Origin: Leptospira fainei serovar Hurstbridge str. BUT 6
GTDB lineage: Bacteria; Spirochaetota; Leptospiria; Leptospirales; Leptospiraceae
Length of the DNA stretch: 64,000 nt
Assembly (NCBI RefSeq): GCF_000306235.2
Contig: NZ_AKWZ02000007.1
Location: forward strand, 10,722 to 74,721
Direction: 5' to 3'
This document shows, one piece after another, positions 47,271 through 56,319 of this stretch; within the stretch, counting starts at the first letter, position 1; each line of letters starts with the position of its first letter. The position numbers and the translations under genes are program-made. The notes beneath the pieces are model-generated. The model made no database searches. It was not told the origin of the DNA and was given only the letters and a program-made list of their open reading frames with translations.

Positions 47271-49429
47271 AAACGAATCAGGAATAAACCCGAGCCTTCG
47301 GCGAGTTCCCAATTGTGAAGTTCGGGTTCTTCTTCCCATGTCTCCAAGTTGCAAAGAATCAAGTCGGCTTCTCCCAAAACGATCGGATCGGATTCTCTCA
47401 AAATCGGAATCTTTTCCTTCTTAAGCAGGTTTCGATCCTTCTGAGGTAGTCTTTGAACCGCTCCTCTCGGATCCCAAACAGAAACTTTGGACCCCAGGTT
47501 CTTAGCTAATCTGCTTGCCAAAGTCAATAACTTTGAGTCGGTTTCCGAATACATCGCGACTGTTAGGCGATCGATATTTCCTAGTTTTTCAGCAACTAAT
47601 ATTCCGGCATTACCGTTCGATTCGGAAAGTAACGTCCGGATTTTTCCTCCTAAGACGTCGTCACTGAATAACGATCTCGCTCCGCCAGTCAGAAACATAT
47701 TATAATTTCCTGATTGAATTGTCCTCAAGATGTCTTTCGCGACGTTGTCGGAGGGTTTGTACAACGTTTTGAGTTTTAGACCTAATTCTTTGGAAAGTTT
47801 ATGCAAGGGCTCGAAGCTGGTTTTTTCGTATCTTTGCGCAACCTTTCCCGAAATGGACGAGTCCGGACTCATATGTAAGGCCGTGACTTCTTTCGCTTTG
47901 TTACCGGCGGGAAATAATCCGTTTGCTAATCGAAGTAAGTCGATTCCTCGCGAATGGAGAGCGAAAGCCACAAGTATTCCTCCTCCTTTCGAATCCTTTC
48001 GCGGAGATGCGAATACTTTTTCGATCAGGTTTAAAGAGGGACCGGTCATAAACGTGGTTACGAGTGCCATGAGAACCATCATAGAAAACACTTGGGAAGA
48101 GAGGATGCCAAGATCGTATCCGATGTTCAGTACGATCAATTCCATTAGCCCTCGAGTATTCATCAATGCGCCTAAAGAGAGCGAATCTTTCCAGGTCTTA
48201 CCGGATAATTTTGCGGCAATCGCACTGCCAGCAAATTTCCCGAGGATTGCGACAGCTAATACCCATGCAAAATCCCACCATAGGTTTCCTTCGTTTAATA
48301 ATCCGATCTGAGTACGTATTCCCGTTAGGGCAAAAAATAAGGGAAGAAAGATCGCAGTGCTGACGTCCTCAACTTTTTCGGCTAGGAGTGTTCTCAATTT
48401 CGGTCGATCCGGCATAACGACTCCGGCGAGAAACGCTCCGAATAAGGCATGTATGCCGATCGATTCGGTTATCCACGCCGATCCGATCGGAAACAGAAGA
48501 AAAAAAGCGACAGCGGTTTTGGTGAAAGCCTCTCGATTCGTAAATATATGTCCCGCTCTTCGCATCCATGGCAATACCAACTTCCACATAAAAAGAATAT
48601 AAATTAGCGCCAAAAGAATCGTCATTAAGCCCGGTAAGAGTCCGCCCGCTTGAACGAGCGCGATCACGCAAGCGAGTAAGCACCAGGCCGTCAGATCGTC
48701 GGAGGCGGCGCAGGTCAGAGCGAGTCCTCCTAATTTCGTTTTAGTCAGCCCTTTTTCCTGGACGATTCTAGCCAGAACGGGAAAGGCCGTGATGCTCATC
48801 CCGATTCCCATAAAAAGCGAAAAGGAGAGAAAGCTAATCCCCTCTGGCGCTAATCTTCCGTAAAAGGAAAGCGCTAAGGTCCCGCCCAATAGGAAAGGTA
48901 ACAATATGCTTGCGTGCGAAATTAAGATCGCCGAGTCGGCTTGGTTCTTCAGAATCTTTAAATCTAATTCCATTCCTACGATAAACATAAAGAAAACCAA
49001 ACCGATTTGGCTTAGTAGTTGCAAAATACCTAATGAAGCTTTCGGAAATACGAACGAGTATGCGTCGGGCAATACGGCTCCGAATAGGGAAGGGCCTAAT
49101 AAGATGCCGGCCAGAATTTCACCGATTACCGAGGGCTGTCCGACTGCGACGGCAAGTTTCCCGAAAATCCGAGTCGCGACCAAAACAAGACCGATTTGAA
49201 ACAGAAGAATCGCGAGCGGTTCTTTCAAACCTTTAGCCAGTTTTTCGACGGTATTTGAGATCGCGATTGCGGATCGGTCTAGTAATAGAGCGGATTCGTT
49301 AGTCGAATTTTGGGAAACGAGGGGAGCAGGAATTTCCGCCTCTATTTTTTCACCGAAATTTAATATGACTAGGAAAACTAAGAAGAAGAGAGTTATGAGA
49401 AGAATATAGTAAAATACGTTACGTTTCAT
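47246..49429 (-). CDS. CPA2-family cation/proton antiporter
   Basis: A 727-residue protein. One N-terminal hydrophobic segment is followed by a linker and 12-13 helices of the CPA2 type, with VIGEILAGILLGPSLFG, GLVFFMFIVGMELDLKIL, TAFPVLARIVQEKGL and CAASDDLTAW (the Asp-Asp ion site). From residue 470 a cytoplasmic domain of UspA type follows (GILVAFALHSRGIDLLRLA, SGNYNMFLTGGARSLF). It probably exchanges Na+ or K+ for protons. Convergent placement beside kdp suggests a balancing role in K+ handling (inference). Its stop overlaps kdpE. Confidence 0.87.
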   Translation of the reverse strand: MKRNVFYYILLITLFFLVFLVILNFGEKIEAEIPAPLVSQNSTNESALLLDRSAIAISNTVEKLAKGLKEPLAILLFQIGLVLVATRIFGKLAVAVGQPSVIGEILAGILLGPSLFGAVLPDAYSFVFPKASLGILQLLSQIGLVFFMFIVGMELDLKILKNQADSAILISHASILLPFLLGGTLALSFYGRLAPEGISFLSFSLFMGIGMSITAFPVLARIVQEKGLTKTKLGGLALTCAASDDLTAWCLLACVIALVQAGGLLPGLMTILLALIYILFMWKLVLPWMRRAGHIFTNREAFTKTAVAFFLLFPIGSAWITESIGIHALFGAFLAGVVMPDRPKLRTLLAEKVEDVSTAIFLPLFFALTGIRTQIGLLNEGNLWWDFAWVLAVAILGKFAGSAIAAKLSGKTWKDSLSLGALMNTRGLMELIVLNIGYDLGILSSQVFSMMVLMALVTTFMTGPSLNLIEKVFASPRKDSKGGGILVAFALHSRGIDLLRLANGLFPAGNKAKEVTALHMSPDSSISGKVAQRYEKTSFEPLHKLSKELGLKLKTLYKPSDNVAKDILRTIQSGNYNMFLTGGARSLFSDDVLGGKIRTLLSESNGNAGILVAEKLGNIDRLTVAMYSETDSKLLTLASRLAKNLGSKVSVWDPRGAVQRLPQKDRNLLKKEKIPILRESDPIVLGEADLILCNLETWEEEPELHNWELAEGSGLFLIRFSKEIEFL

Positions 49430-49576
49430 TCAGAATCGGCGATCCGTCTGCCGAGAAGGATTTTCCTCGAACGAAATAGATCGGTTCCATGTTCAAGCCG
49501 AGGGTTTTCGAAGAAAAGTAGAATCTTTAGATGAAAGAGGATTTTGAAAAAGAAAGCGATTCCTTAGAATGAAACT

Positions 49577-50425
49577 CTATCGAGATAGAAATTTTTCCCA
49601 AATGCCGTTCGTTCGCAAAAATTCGGTTCCGTATCGAGCCGCCTCCAAAGGAGTTAGGGTTTCGGATTCGCTCTCGATCCGAGAAAGAAAGAGAACCGTT
49701 TTGTTCGAAAACTTCCAGTAGAACCAAAAAAGGGAAATACTTCGCCCTCCGCTATAAGCAGATCCGGAATCGGAGTAAAATTTCTCCGCGGTCCCCCAAT
49801 TTCCCGCCAACCGATGAGTTCCGGTAGAATTACTGACTTCGCCGGGTATTCTTTCCAATCCGGAAAGGACAATGGACGAGTTTTTTTCCCTTACGGGTAA
49901 TTTTCGAGTCACGAGCTTCTTTAGAAAAAAGAATAGCTCTTCTCCGTTTAAAGTATAGTCCCCATCCATCCAGAAGGCTCGGCCATTTTCGAGACCCGAT
50001 GGTTTAGGTAGATCCACACCTGACAGCCAGTTTTGTGCTTTGAATCCGGTAGTTTCGGATAACAATTTTTGAAAATACCAGACCGTGGAGGAAGCGAGAG
50101 CCGTTCTTAAATTTTGGTCCTTTTGCCAGCGAATATACGGATATTTTGTTTTATCCCATTTATAAGGCGCGTCCGGTTCCTTCAGCGAGCCGGTTTCCAA
50201 AGCTGCAAGTGCGATCATGGGATGGAAGATGTGGAGAGGTGGAACGCTTCCTTTGCAATCGTTCGGATTGATGATAAACGTTTCATCAGTTTCCAGTTCC
50301 GAAAAAATGAGGCAGGTTTTTCTTCCCGGCATTTCCGCCAACTTCTCTACGGGAGGAGATGATTCCTTTCTAGTTCCGCAAGAGAGAAGGAGCGTGGCAA
50401 TGGTTAAAAAAACCTGTCCCCTCAT
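49577..50425 (-). CDS. Lipoprotein with class-D-beta-lactamase-like fold and no catalytic Ser/Lys
   Basis: About 282 residues from an ATG at 50425 that overlaps the upstream stop (ATGA); a GTG at 50434 is possible. A lipobox, LLSC, predicts acylation at Cys16. The body aligns by eye with OXA-type enzymes: MIALAALETGSLK, YIRWQKDQNLRTALASSTVWYFQ, ENGRAFWMDGDYTLN and SISLFWFYWKF. The place of S-T-F-K reads HIFH, so the active serine and lysine are gone. STV is left of the second motif, and DSG stands where K-T-G belongs. It probably binds rather than cuts something at the envelope. Confidence 0.55.
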   Translation of the reverse strand: MRGQVFLTIATLLLSCGTRKESSPPVEKLAEMPGRKTCLIFSELETDETFIINPNDCKGSVPPLHIFHPMIALAALETGSLKEPDAPYKWDKTKYPYIRWQKDQNLRTALASSTVWYFQKLLSETTGFKAQNWLSGVDLPKPSGLENGRAFWMDGDYTLNGEELFFFLKKLVTRKLPVREKNSSIVLSGLERIPGEVSNSTGTHRLAGNWGTAEKFYSDSGSAYSGGRSISLFWFYWKFSNKTVLFLSRIESESETLTPLEAARYGTEFLRTNGIWEKFLSR

Positions 50426-50934
50426 TCCAGCCACGCAATGTATGTTAGATACAACGTGAAAAGAAAAACCGGTACGTAAAGCAGGAGAAAATTTTTACCT
50501 ATCTTTCTCCAGTTCGTAGACGTCTTTTCTTTTACGAATCGAGAAAGCGCATCCCGATCCATTTCGAATAACTCGCTTGAGTCGTTCCATCCGTAAACGT
50601 TACGAGCAAGTCTACCGACGATTTCATCCTTACGGTTCAGGATCGTTTGCCACGCTAGATCGCTTTCTTCTTTTTCAACGGAAAGTAATCTAAGAAAAAC
50701 TTTCGGCACTAAAAATACTTGGCCGATCATCAGGCTGGCAAATCGAGTGAACAAGCCCAGGAAAAACAAACTAGAGAACAAAGGATTTTCCCGCTTTAAG
50801 CCGAAGACGATCCAAAAGCAAACGAGGTAGGATCCGTAACCGATATAGTACCCTGCCAATTCCCATCTACGATTCGTTTTTTTCTCGGAAAGAAATTCAT
50901 CGTAGTAGGATATTACTTCGGTCGTTGAAATCAT
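50422..50934 (-). CDS. Uncharacterised membrane protein
   Basis: A 170-residue protein with three or four hydrophobic stretches (YYIGYGSYLVCFWIVFG, PLFSSLFFLGLFTRFASLMIG, and KNFLLLYVPVFLFTLYLTYI at the C-terminus). A charged cytoplasmic or periplasmic segment (KEESDLAWQTILNRKDEIVG) lies between. I do not recognise the family. Its stop overlaps the start of the lipoprotein gene by four bases, so the two are co-translated and may work together. Confidence 0.65.
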   Translation of the reverse strand: MISTTEVISYYDEFLSEKKTNRRWELAGYYIGYGSYLVCFWIVFGLKRENPLFSSLFFLGLFTRFASLMIGQVFLVPKVFLRLLSVEKEESDLAWQTILNRKDEIVGRLARNVYGWNDSSELFEMDRDALSRFVKEKTSTNWRKIGKNFLLLYVPVFLFTLYLTYIAWLE

Positions 50935-51141
50935 GTCACGTTCTCTGAAAAATTAGTTCGGGTTACCGTTACGGAAACGTTTGCCTATCTTATTTGCAGA
51001 ATTTTTCCTATTACCGGCTCCGACAAGCAGTAAAGAGAACTTCCTACCTTTCGATTTTATGTCCCGGATTCTTTCAAGGAAAAGCTCCGAGGAAAACCTT
51101 CTTACGTTCCGAATAGAGAAAGTAAAAGAAGGCAGACTAAA

Positions 51142-52293
51142 ATGAGCATAGCGGTACGAAAGAAAGAACGGAAAATTCTAAGCGGAGAATTTTGGACGGC
51201 TAAACAAAGACAAGCACATCCGATCCACTATGTAGTCAGCTATCGCGCATCTTTTAAACCGGAGTTACCGTCCTTCTTTATCGGAAAATATTTGGGTTCT
51301 AAAAAAGGAGTCGTATTCGATCCTTTCGGCGGGCGAGGAACGACGGCTCTTCAGGCGAATTTGGAAGGTCACTCCGCCATCCATAATGATATAAGCCCGA
51401 TGTCTTTAGTTCTGGCAAAATCCAGACAGACGATTCCTTCCGTCCCCGATTTGGAGAGACGGCTTTCGCAGTTGGATTTGAGTGCAAAAGTCTCGGAAGA
51501 GGAAGGCGATTCCAATCTATTACATTTCTATCATAAAGACACCTTACGGGAATTGAAAAATCTGCGTAAGATTCTTCTAACCGACGATTCCCCGGAAATT
51601 AAATATCTCGGGTTGACCGCATTATCGCGGCTGCACGGGCATAGCACCGGATTCTTTTCGGTTTATAGCTTCCCTCAAATCTCGATTCCGCCTCTTGCAC
51701 AGAAGAGGAATAACGAAAAGAAAGGAATTAAACCCGAATATCGAGAAGTGAAACCTAGAATTCTGCAAAAATTAAAGAGGGACTTAAAAGAGAATCTTCC
51801 GCCTTTTTTCCACGAATTTTCTTCCAGAAATCTTTATACCAATCATTCCTCTCTTGAACTTTCTAGTCTTCCGGACTCGGGAACCGATTTAGTCGTAACT
51901 TCTCCTCCGTTTTTAGATAAGGTAAACTATGAAGAAGATAATTGGCTTAGGTATTGGTTCCTTGATATCACTCTGGAGAAGGCTCAAAAGCCGAGTATTT
52001 TCGGAACCCTTGCCGGTTGGTGTGAATTCATTCAGGGAACTCTTCGAGAACTATCTAGAGTAATAAAGCCCGGAGGAGTGCTAGTGCTGGAAGTGGGCGA
52101 AGTTCGTAAAGGTAAGACGGTTTTTAATTTGGACGAATACGTCATCCGTTGTTCCGAAGGAACCGGCTTAGTTTGGGAAAACACCTATATTAACGATCAG
52201 AAATTCACGAAACTTGCGAACTGCTGGAATGTTTCCAATAACGAAAAGGGAACGAATTCGAATCGCTGCGTGGTATTTCGGAACTTTAAATAA
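51142..52293 (+). CDS. Orphan DNA methyltransferase (SPPF-type, likely N4-cytosine)
   Basis: A 383-residue enzyme. Motif [17 protein letters not shown] near residue 57 binds SAM, and motif IV TSPPF (in [18 protein letters not shown], near residue 252) is the catalytic loop; a Ser-Pro-Pro motif is characteristic of N4-cytosine DNA methyltransferases, though N6-adenine cannot be excluded. [17 protein letters not shown] follows. The 150 residues between motifs may hold the target-recognition region. No restriction endonuclease is next to it. It lies 78 bp before flgG, so it may have a housekeeping or regulatory role. Confidence 0.75.
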   Translation: MSIAVRKKERKILSGEFWTAKQRQAHPIHYVVSYRASFKPELPSFFIGKYLGSKKGVVFDPFGGRGTTALQANLEGHSAIHNDISPMSLVLAKSRQTIPSVPDLERRLSQLDLSAKVSEEEGDSNLLHFYHKDTLRELKNLRKILLTDDSPEIKYLGLTALSRLHGHSTGFFSVYSFPQISIPPLAQKRNNEKKGIKPEYREVKPRILQKLKRDLKENLPPFFHEFSSRNLYTNHSSLELSSLPDSGTDLVVTSPPFLDKVNYEEDNWLRYWFLDITLEKAQKPSIFGTLAGWCEFIQGTLRELSRVIKPGGVLVLEVGEVRKGKTVFNLDEYVIRCSEGTGLVWENTYINDQKFTKLANCWNVSNNEKGTNSNRCVVFRNFK

Positions 52294-52343
52294 GTCGGAA
52301 ATCCCCAAAAAAAGGGGGAATTCCTAGGGAAATTCCGAATTTA

Positions 52344-52351
52344 GCCGATAA
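52344..52351 (+). promoter_or_regulatory. Candidate sigma-28 (FliA) -10 element of the flgG operon
   Basis: GCCGATAA is an exact match to the sigma-28 -10 octamer, 20 bp before the flgG start, and predicts a very short leader containing the AGAGG ribosome site. At the expected spacing the -35 reads TAGGGAAA, which fits TAAAGTTT only weakly. Confidence 0.45.
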
Positions 52352-52371
52352 AAAACCAGAGGTACACACCT

Positions 52372-53169
52372 ATGATGCGATCCCTTTGGACCGCGGCGAC
52401 CGGAATGATCGCCCAGCAATTCCATATTGATACTATTTCCAATAACCTCGCTAACGTAAATACGACCGGTTTTAAAAAGAATCGGGCCGATTTCGAAGAC
52501 TTAGTTTACCAGCATATGGTTCTGGCAGGAACTCCCGCGACTTCGGTTAGCGAAATTCCGACCGGCGTGAACGTAGGTCATGGAGTTCGCGCCGCAGCCT
52601 CTCAGAAACTCTTCGAAATAGGTTCATTTCAGGCTACCGGTAATAAATTAGACTTAGCCATTACGAGTGAAATGGGCTTCTTTAAAATACAAATGCCGGA
52701 CGGCAGCTTCGCTTTCACAAGGGACGGTTCTTACAAGATCGATTCGAACCAGCAGGTAGTGACCTCCAACGGATACCTTTTGGAGCCGCCGATCATACTG
52801 CCGGAAGGAGCTATCTTAAACACGTTGATGATCTCGGAGCAAGGGGAAGTTACCGTCAAGATAGGGGCGGATGTTCGTCCTACAGTAATCGGCCAGATCG
52901 AATTATATCGATTCGTTAACCCGGCCGGTCTTCAGGCAATCGGTAAAAACCTATTCCAAGAGACAGTTGCTTCCGGTCCCGAGATTCCGGGAACGCCAGG
53001 GATGGAAGGTTTCGGTAACGTCCTTCAAGGGTTTTTGGAAATGTCCAACGTTAAGATCGTGGAAGAAATGGTGAATATGATCGTTGCGCAAAGAGCATAT
53101 GAATCCAATTCGAAAGCGATCCAAACTTCGGATAACATGCTATCGACGGCGATAGGTCTGAAGCGTTAA
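52372..53169 (+). CDS. flgG: Flagellar distal rod protein FlgG
   Basis: A 265-residue rod protein. The N-terminus MRSLWTAATGMIAQQFHIDT with SNNLANVNTTGFKKNRADF is the flagellar axial motif, and the C-terminal LQGFLEMSNVKIVEEMVNMI with AYESNSKAIQ forms the matching coiled half. Length fits FlgG. It is exported through the flagellar apparatus and links the motor to the hook. It is first in flgG-A-H-I-J, six bases before flgA; AGAGG precedes the ATG. Confidence 0.95.
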   Translation: MMRSLWTAATGMIAQQFHIDTISNNLANVNTTGFKKNRADFEDLVYQHMVLAGTPATSVSEIPTGVNVGHGVRAAASQKLFEIGSFQATGNKLDLAITSEMGFFKIQMPDGSFAFTRDGSYKIDSNQQVVTSNGYLLEPPIILPEGAILNTLMISEQGEVTVKIGADVRPTVIGQIELYRFVNPAGLQAIGKNLFQETVASGPEIPGTPGMEGFGNVLQGFLEMSNVKIVEEMVNMIVAQRAYESNSKAIQTSDNMLSTAIGLKR

Positions 53170-53174
53170 ATAAT

Positions 53175-54083
53175 ATGAGTTTTCGCTTTCCTGGCATTTT
53201 ACTCGTTGCGTTAGGAATCCTATGGATTTCGGCGGGCGGCGTTTTCGCTATGGAAGCGGTCTACCTACGCGGGAAACTACTCACCGAAAAGAAGGAAGTC
53301 CTACTTTCGGAAATAGCGAAAATGCCGGATCGGATGCAGGACAAAATAGTATTACGAAATCTTGAATCTCCGGTTCTGCTCAGACCTGAAGACATTCAGA
53401 AATTATTTCCGAATGTTTCGATTTCCGGAAAAGAAACCCTGATTTTACCCTTGAATTCGGAATTGGATGCTAAGGATTTGGAAGACAGTGTCGCTAAAGA
53501 GATCGCTAAGCTTACTCAGGAAAAGGGCGCCGAATATCGCATAACTTACTTAGATGGAGAACGCTCGGTTCCGGCTTCCGGGATCGATCTTCGATGGGCG
53601 GGATTGCCGCAGGTGATTCACGCGGGCCAGATCGTCGCCTCCCTGGATTTTTATTTTCAGCAGAGAAAAGTTCATACTCAAAGAATTAAATTCAAAATCG
53701 AGAAGAAGGCTTCCGTATTCTTCGCAAAGAAAGCAGTATTGAAAGGACAAAAATTGGACACGGACTCCTTGGAGGAACGCACTGTTTTCCTTGAAGAAGC
53801 GTTTACCGACGGAATCGGAATGGAAAGCGTCGGATCGACCGCTTTAAAAGACCTGCAGGCCGGGGAACTTTTGCGACGCAAGCATGTCCGCTTTTTGTAT
53901 GATGTGCAGCGGGGCGGCGACATACAACTGGTTTACACACGCGGAAACTTGGTCGTAAAAGCGAAGACGAAAGCGCTGACATCCGGCAATGTCGGTGAAT
54001 TAGTGGAAGTCTCCTCTCATGCGAAAGAGGGGAAATTAACGGCTCGTGTAGTGGAAAAAAATACGGTATTATTAGAAAATTAA
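53175..54083 (+). CDS. flgA: Flagellar P-ring assembly chaperone FlgA
   Basis: A 302-residue secreted protein with a signal peptide (ILLVALGILWISAGGVFA). The C-terminal SAF domain is recognisable: KASVFFAKKAVLKGQKLDTDSLEERTV, LKDLQAGELLRRKHVRF, GDIQLVYTRGNLVVKAKTKA. FlgA assists P-ring (FlgI) assembly in the periplasm. The N-terminal half is longer than in enterics. It sits between flgG and flgH with two bases before flgH. Confidence 0.85.
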   Translation: MSFRFPGILLVALGILWISAGGVFAMEAVYLRGKLLTEKKEVLLSEIAKMPDRMQDKIVLRNLESPVLLRPEDIQKLFPNVSISGKETLILPLNSELDAKDLEDSVAKEIAKLTQEKGAEYRITYLDGERSVPASGIDLRWAGLPQVIHAGQIVASLDFYFQQRKVHTQRIKFKIEKKASVFFAKKAVLKGQKLDTDSLEERTVFLEEAFTDGIGMESVGSTALKDLQAGELLRRKHVRFLYDVQRGGDIQLVYTRGNLVVKAKTKALTSGNVGELVEVSSHAKEGKLTARVVEKNTVLLEN

Positions 54084-54084
54084 G

Positions 54085-54756
54085 ATGTTTAGCATTGGAA
54101 TCAAAAAACTGATCATCCTCTTGTTTTCTCTCGGAGCTTTCTTGGCCGTTGCCGCTCAGGAATTATCTCAATGGCAGGATAAGAATCCTTATTCTAGATC
54201 GCAAAATATTAAGATAGGAACCGCCGTATTCGTCCGGCTGAAAGACGGTTTTAACGCCGAATTCGAAATTGAATCCACTGCGGACGAGAATATCACGATC
54301 AAAGCGGTGCCGGATAAAAAAATCATTCCTGATAACCCTTCGTATAATAACGATAGGAGCATCGTTCGAAAGAATAAAGGAAAGATAAAGTCTTTGGGAA
54401 AGTTGAAAGGCAATTTAACCGCGACAGTTACCGCGATAGACCCGGCAACCGGATTGCTTACTTTGCAAGGCCAGAGATCTTCTACATATAACGGGGAACC
54501 TTCCGGGGTCGTTTTGACGGGTCGCCTATCGCCCGAGTTTTTATCCAGAGATAATTCCGTCGATGCGGATCGGATCGCAGATTTACAAATCCAATTTACC
54601 GGGAGAATCCAACCTAAGGATTTGCAACCTCCGATCGCTCTTAAGACCGTTAATAACCCGGACGGTTCCGTTACGGTTAAAGCTGAATTATCCGACGAAG
54701 AAAAGCAACGTTTCATTTTGGAACAACTCAATCGTCTTTTGGGGGAATCCCAATGA
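54085..54756 (+). CDS. flgH: Flagellar L-ring protein FlgH, non-lipidated
   Basis: A 223-residue protein. The conserved core GTAVFVRLKDGFNAEFEIES, GNLTATVTAIDPATGLLTLQGQ and DNSVDADRIADLQIQFTGRI matches FlgH. The N-terminus is an ordinary signal peptide ending LAVAAQ, with no cysteine, so it cannot become the outer-membrane lipoprotein that FlgH is elsewhere. This suits flagella that stay in the periplasm. It overlaps flgI by four bases. Confidence 0.85.
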   Translation: MFSIGIKKLIILLFSLGAFLAVAAQELSQWQDKNPYSRSQNIKIGTAVFVRLKDGFNAEFEIESTADENITIKAVPDKKIIPDNPSYNNDRSIVRKNKGKIKSLGKLKGNLTATVTAIDPATGLLTLQGQRSSTYNGEPSGVVLTGRLSPEFLSRDNSVDADRIADLQIQFTGRIQPKDLQPPIALKTVNNPDGSVTVKAELSDEEKQRFILEQLNRLLGESQ

Positions 54757-55826
54757 TTAGAGTTCTTTTCGTATTTCTCTTAATAACGGCAACGGTTCAA
54801 GCCGCGGAAGTGCGACTCAAGGATTTCGCTAAAATCGAAGGAATTCGTGACAACCAAATCACCGGCTATGGAATCGTGATAGGTTTGCCAGGAACCGGAG
54901 ATAGCAAGACTCCGATGACCAGCGAGAGCATGAAGAATTACTTAAAGAACCTGGGCGTCGAAGCGAATCTAAAACCGGATCAAACCAAAAATATCGCCTC
55001 CGTTTTAATCACGGCGAATATTCCCTCTTACGCTCGTAAAGGCGACCGATTGGACGTAACCGTTTCTTCGATAGGTGACGCTAAATCTTTGGAAGGCGGA
55101 GTCCTTTTACAATCTCCGTTAAAAACAGCTAACGACAAAATCTACGCCGTGGCTAGCGGCGTAATTTCCTTCGGCGGGAGAGCGGATAACGAACGTTCCA
55201 CATCTGGGCGAGGCTCTAAGAAAACCGTGGGAATCGTCCACCAAGGCGCAATCGTCGAATCGGAATTGAAGGAGGAATTTTTCGCAAATCAGAGGGTCGT
55301 AGTTCGATTAAACGAAGCGGACTTTTCATTGCTGAATAATCTCATTAATAAAATACGCGAAACGATACCCGAAAAATTCGGCTTAAAAGCGGACTCGATC
55401 CAAGCGCTTTCCCCTTCGGAAATCGTGCTTGAGGTAGGTGCGGGGTTTTCCAATAAATCGCCTGGGCTTTTGGCTCTTCTTTCCGATTTGGAAAATTTGA
55501 CGGTTGATTCCTCACCGAAAGCGAAGGTCGTGATCAACGAACGATCGGGTGTTATCGTAATGGGCGGAAATATCGTCATAGACGAAGTTGCAGTCTCTCG
55601 TTCGGGCTTAAGCCTTTCGGTTGCCGATAAAAACCGTCGCGGCCAACGTCTTGGAAGGGATAATCAACAACCTTCGAAGGAATCCTTCTTGATCGAAGAG
55701 GCGACTCAAGTTTCGGATGTGGTTGACGCCTTGAATAAGGTAGGGGCATCCACGAAAGATATCATCGCTATTCTAGAAGCGCTGAAGACAGCGGGCGCTC
55801 TACATGCGGAACTAGAGGTTCAGTAA
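54753..55826 (+). CDS. flgI: Flagellar P-ring protein FlgI
   Basis: A 357-residue protein with a signal peptide (VLFVFLLITATVQA) and the full FlgI pattern: RLKDFAKIEGIRDNQITGYG, VIGLPGTGDS, SVLITANIPSYARKGDRLDV, VTVSSIGDAKSLEGG, VVINERSGVIVMGGN, and the C-terminal VDALNKVGASTKDIIAILE. It forms the ring around the rod in the peptidoglycan. Its ATG overlaps the flgH stop, and flgJ follows after three bases. Confidence 0.95.
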   Translation: MIRVLFVFLLITATVQAAEVRLKDFAKIEGIRDNQITGYGIVIGLPGTGDSKTPMTSESMKNYLKNLGVEANLKPDQTKNIASVLITANIPSYARKGDRLDVTVSSIGDAKSLEGGVLLQSPLKTANDKIYAVASGVISFGGRADNERSTSGRGSKKTVGIVHQGAIVESELKEEFFANQRVVVRLNEADFSLLNNLINKIRETIPEKFGLKADSIQALSPSEIVLEVGAGFSNKSPGLLALLSDLENLTVDSSPKAKVVINERSGVIVMGGNIVIDEVAVSRSGLSLSVADKNRRGQRLGRDNQQPSKESFLIEEATQVSDVVDALNKVGASTKDIIAILEALKTAGALHAELEVQ

Positions 55827-55829
55827 AAT

Positions 55830-56300
55830 ATGATAGATCAAATTAATAATTATTCCAATCGTTTAAACTTAACGGAGCGGCCGGAAGTACAGCGACTCCT
55901 TCGGGAAGAAAAGGAACTTCGCAAAGGACAAACTTTTCCGGAATTATTACGCGAAGAATTCAACGATAAACTTTCCGGTAAAGTCTCTTCCGCGGAAGTC
56001 CGTATGCCTCATAATATTAAGGAAGAAGTTACTGCCGACCCTTATCGCAAAAGATTATACGACGCTTCGGTCGAATTCGAATCGATTTTTGTGAAGATGG
56101 TACTTAAAGAAATGAAGGCGACCGTCCATAAATCAGGATTAATCGACGGCGGATATGCCGAAGAAATTTTCGAAGATATGCTTTACGACGAATACTCTAA
56201 GAATCTCTCGGCCAATTCGTCTCTCGGGCTTGCCGAACAGATTTACCAATCTTTGTCTTCGAATCTTTCTCCGATCAAGAAGTTAGACTCGAAGATCTGA
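55830..56300 (+). CDS. flgJ: FlgJ-like rod-assembly protein without the muramidase domain
   Basis: A 156-residue protein. The rod-binding domain of FlgJ is clear: ASVEFESIFVKMVLKEMKATVHKSGLIDGG, YAEEIFEDMLYDEYSKNLSA and LGLAEQIYQSLSSN. The C-terminal peptidoglycan hydrolase of enterobacterial FlgJ is absent, so a separate enzyme must open the wall. It is the last gene of the operon, converging with the YihY-type gene 20 bp away. Confidence 0.88.
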   Translation: MIDQINNYSNRLNLTERPEVQRLLREEKELRKGQTFPELLREEFNDKLSGKVSSAEVRMPHNIKEEVTADPYRKRLYDASVEFESIFVKMVLKEMKATVHKSGLIDGGYAEEIFEDMLYDEYSKNLSANSSLGLAEQIYQSLSSNLSPIKKLDSKI

Positions 56301-56319
56301 CGGGTCTTAGAAAATCCCC

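Noticed and set aside
54189..54731. A 180-codon antisense frame inside flgH
   Set aside because: Lies wholly within a well-supported gene and has no family similarity.
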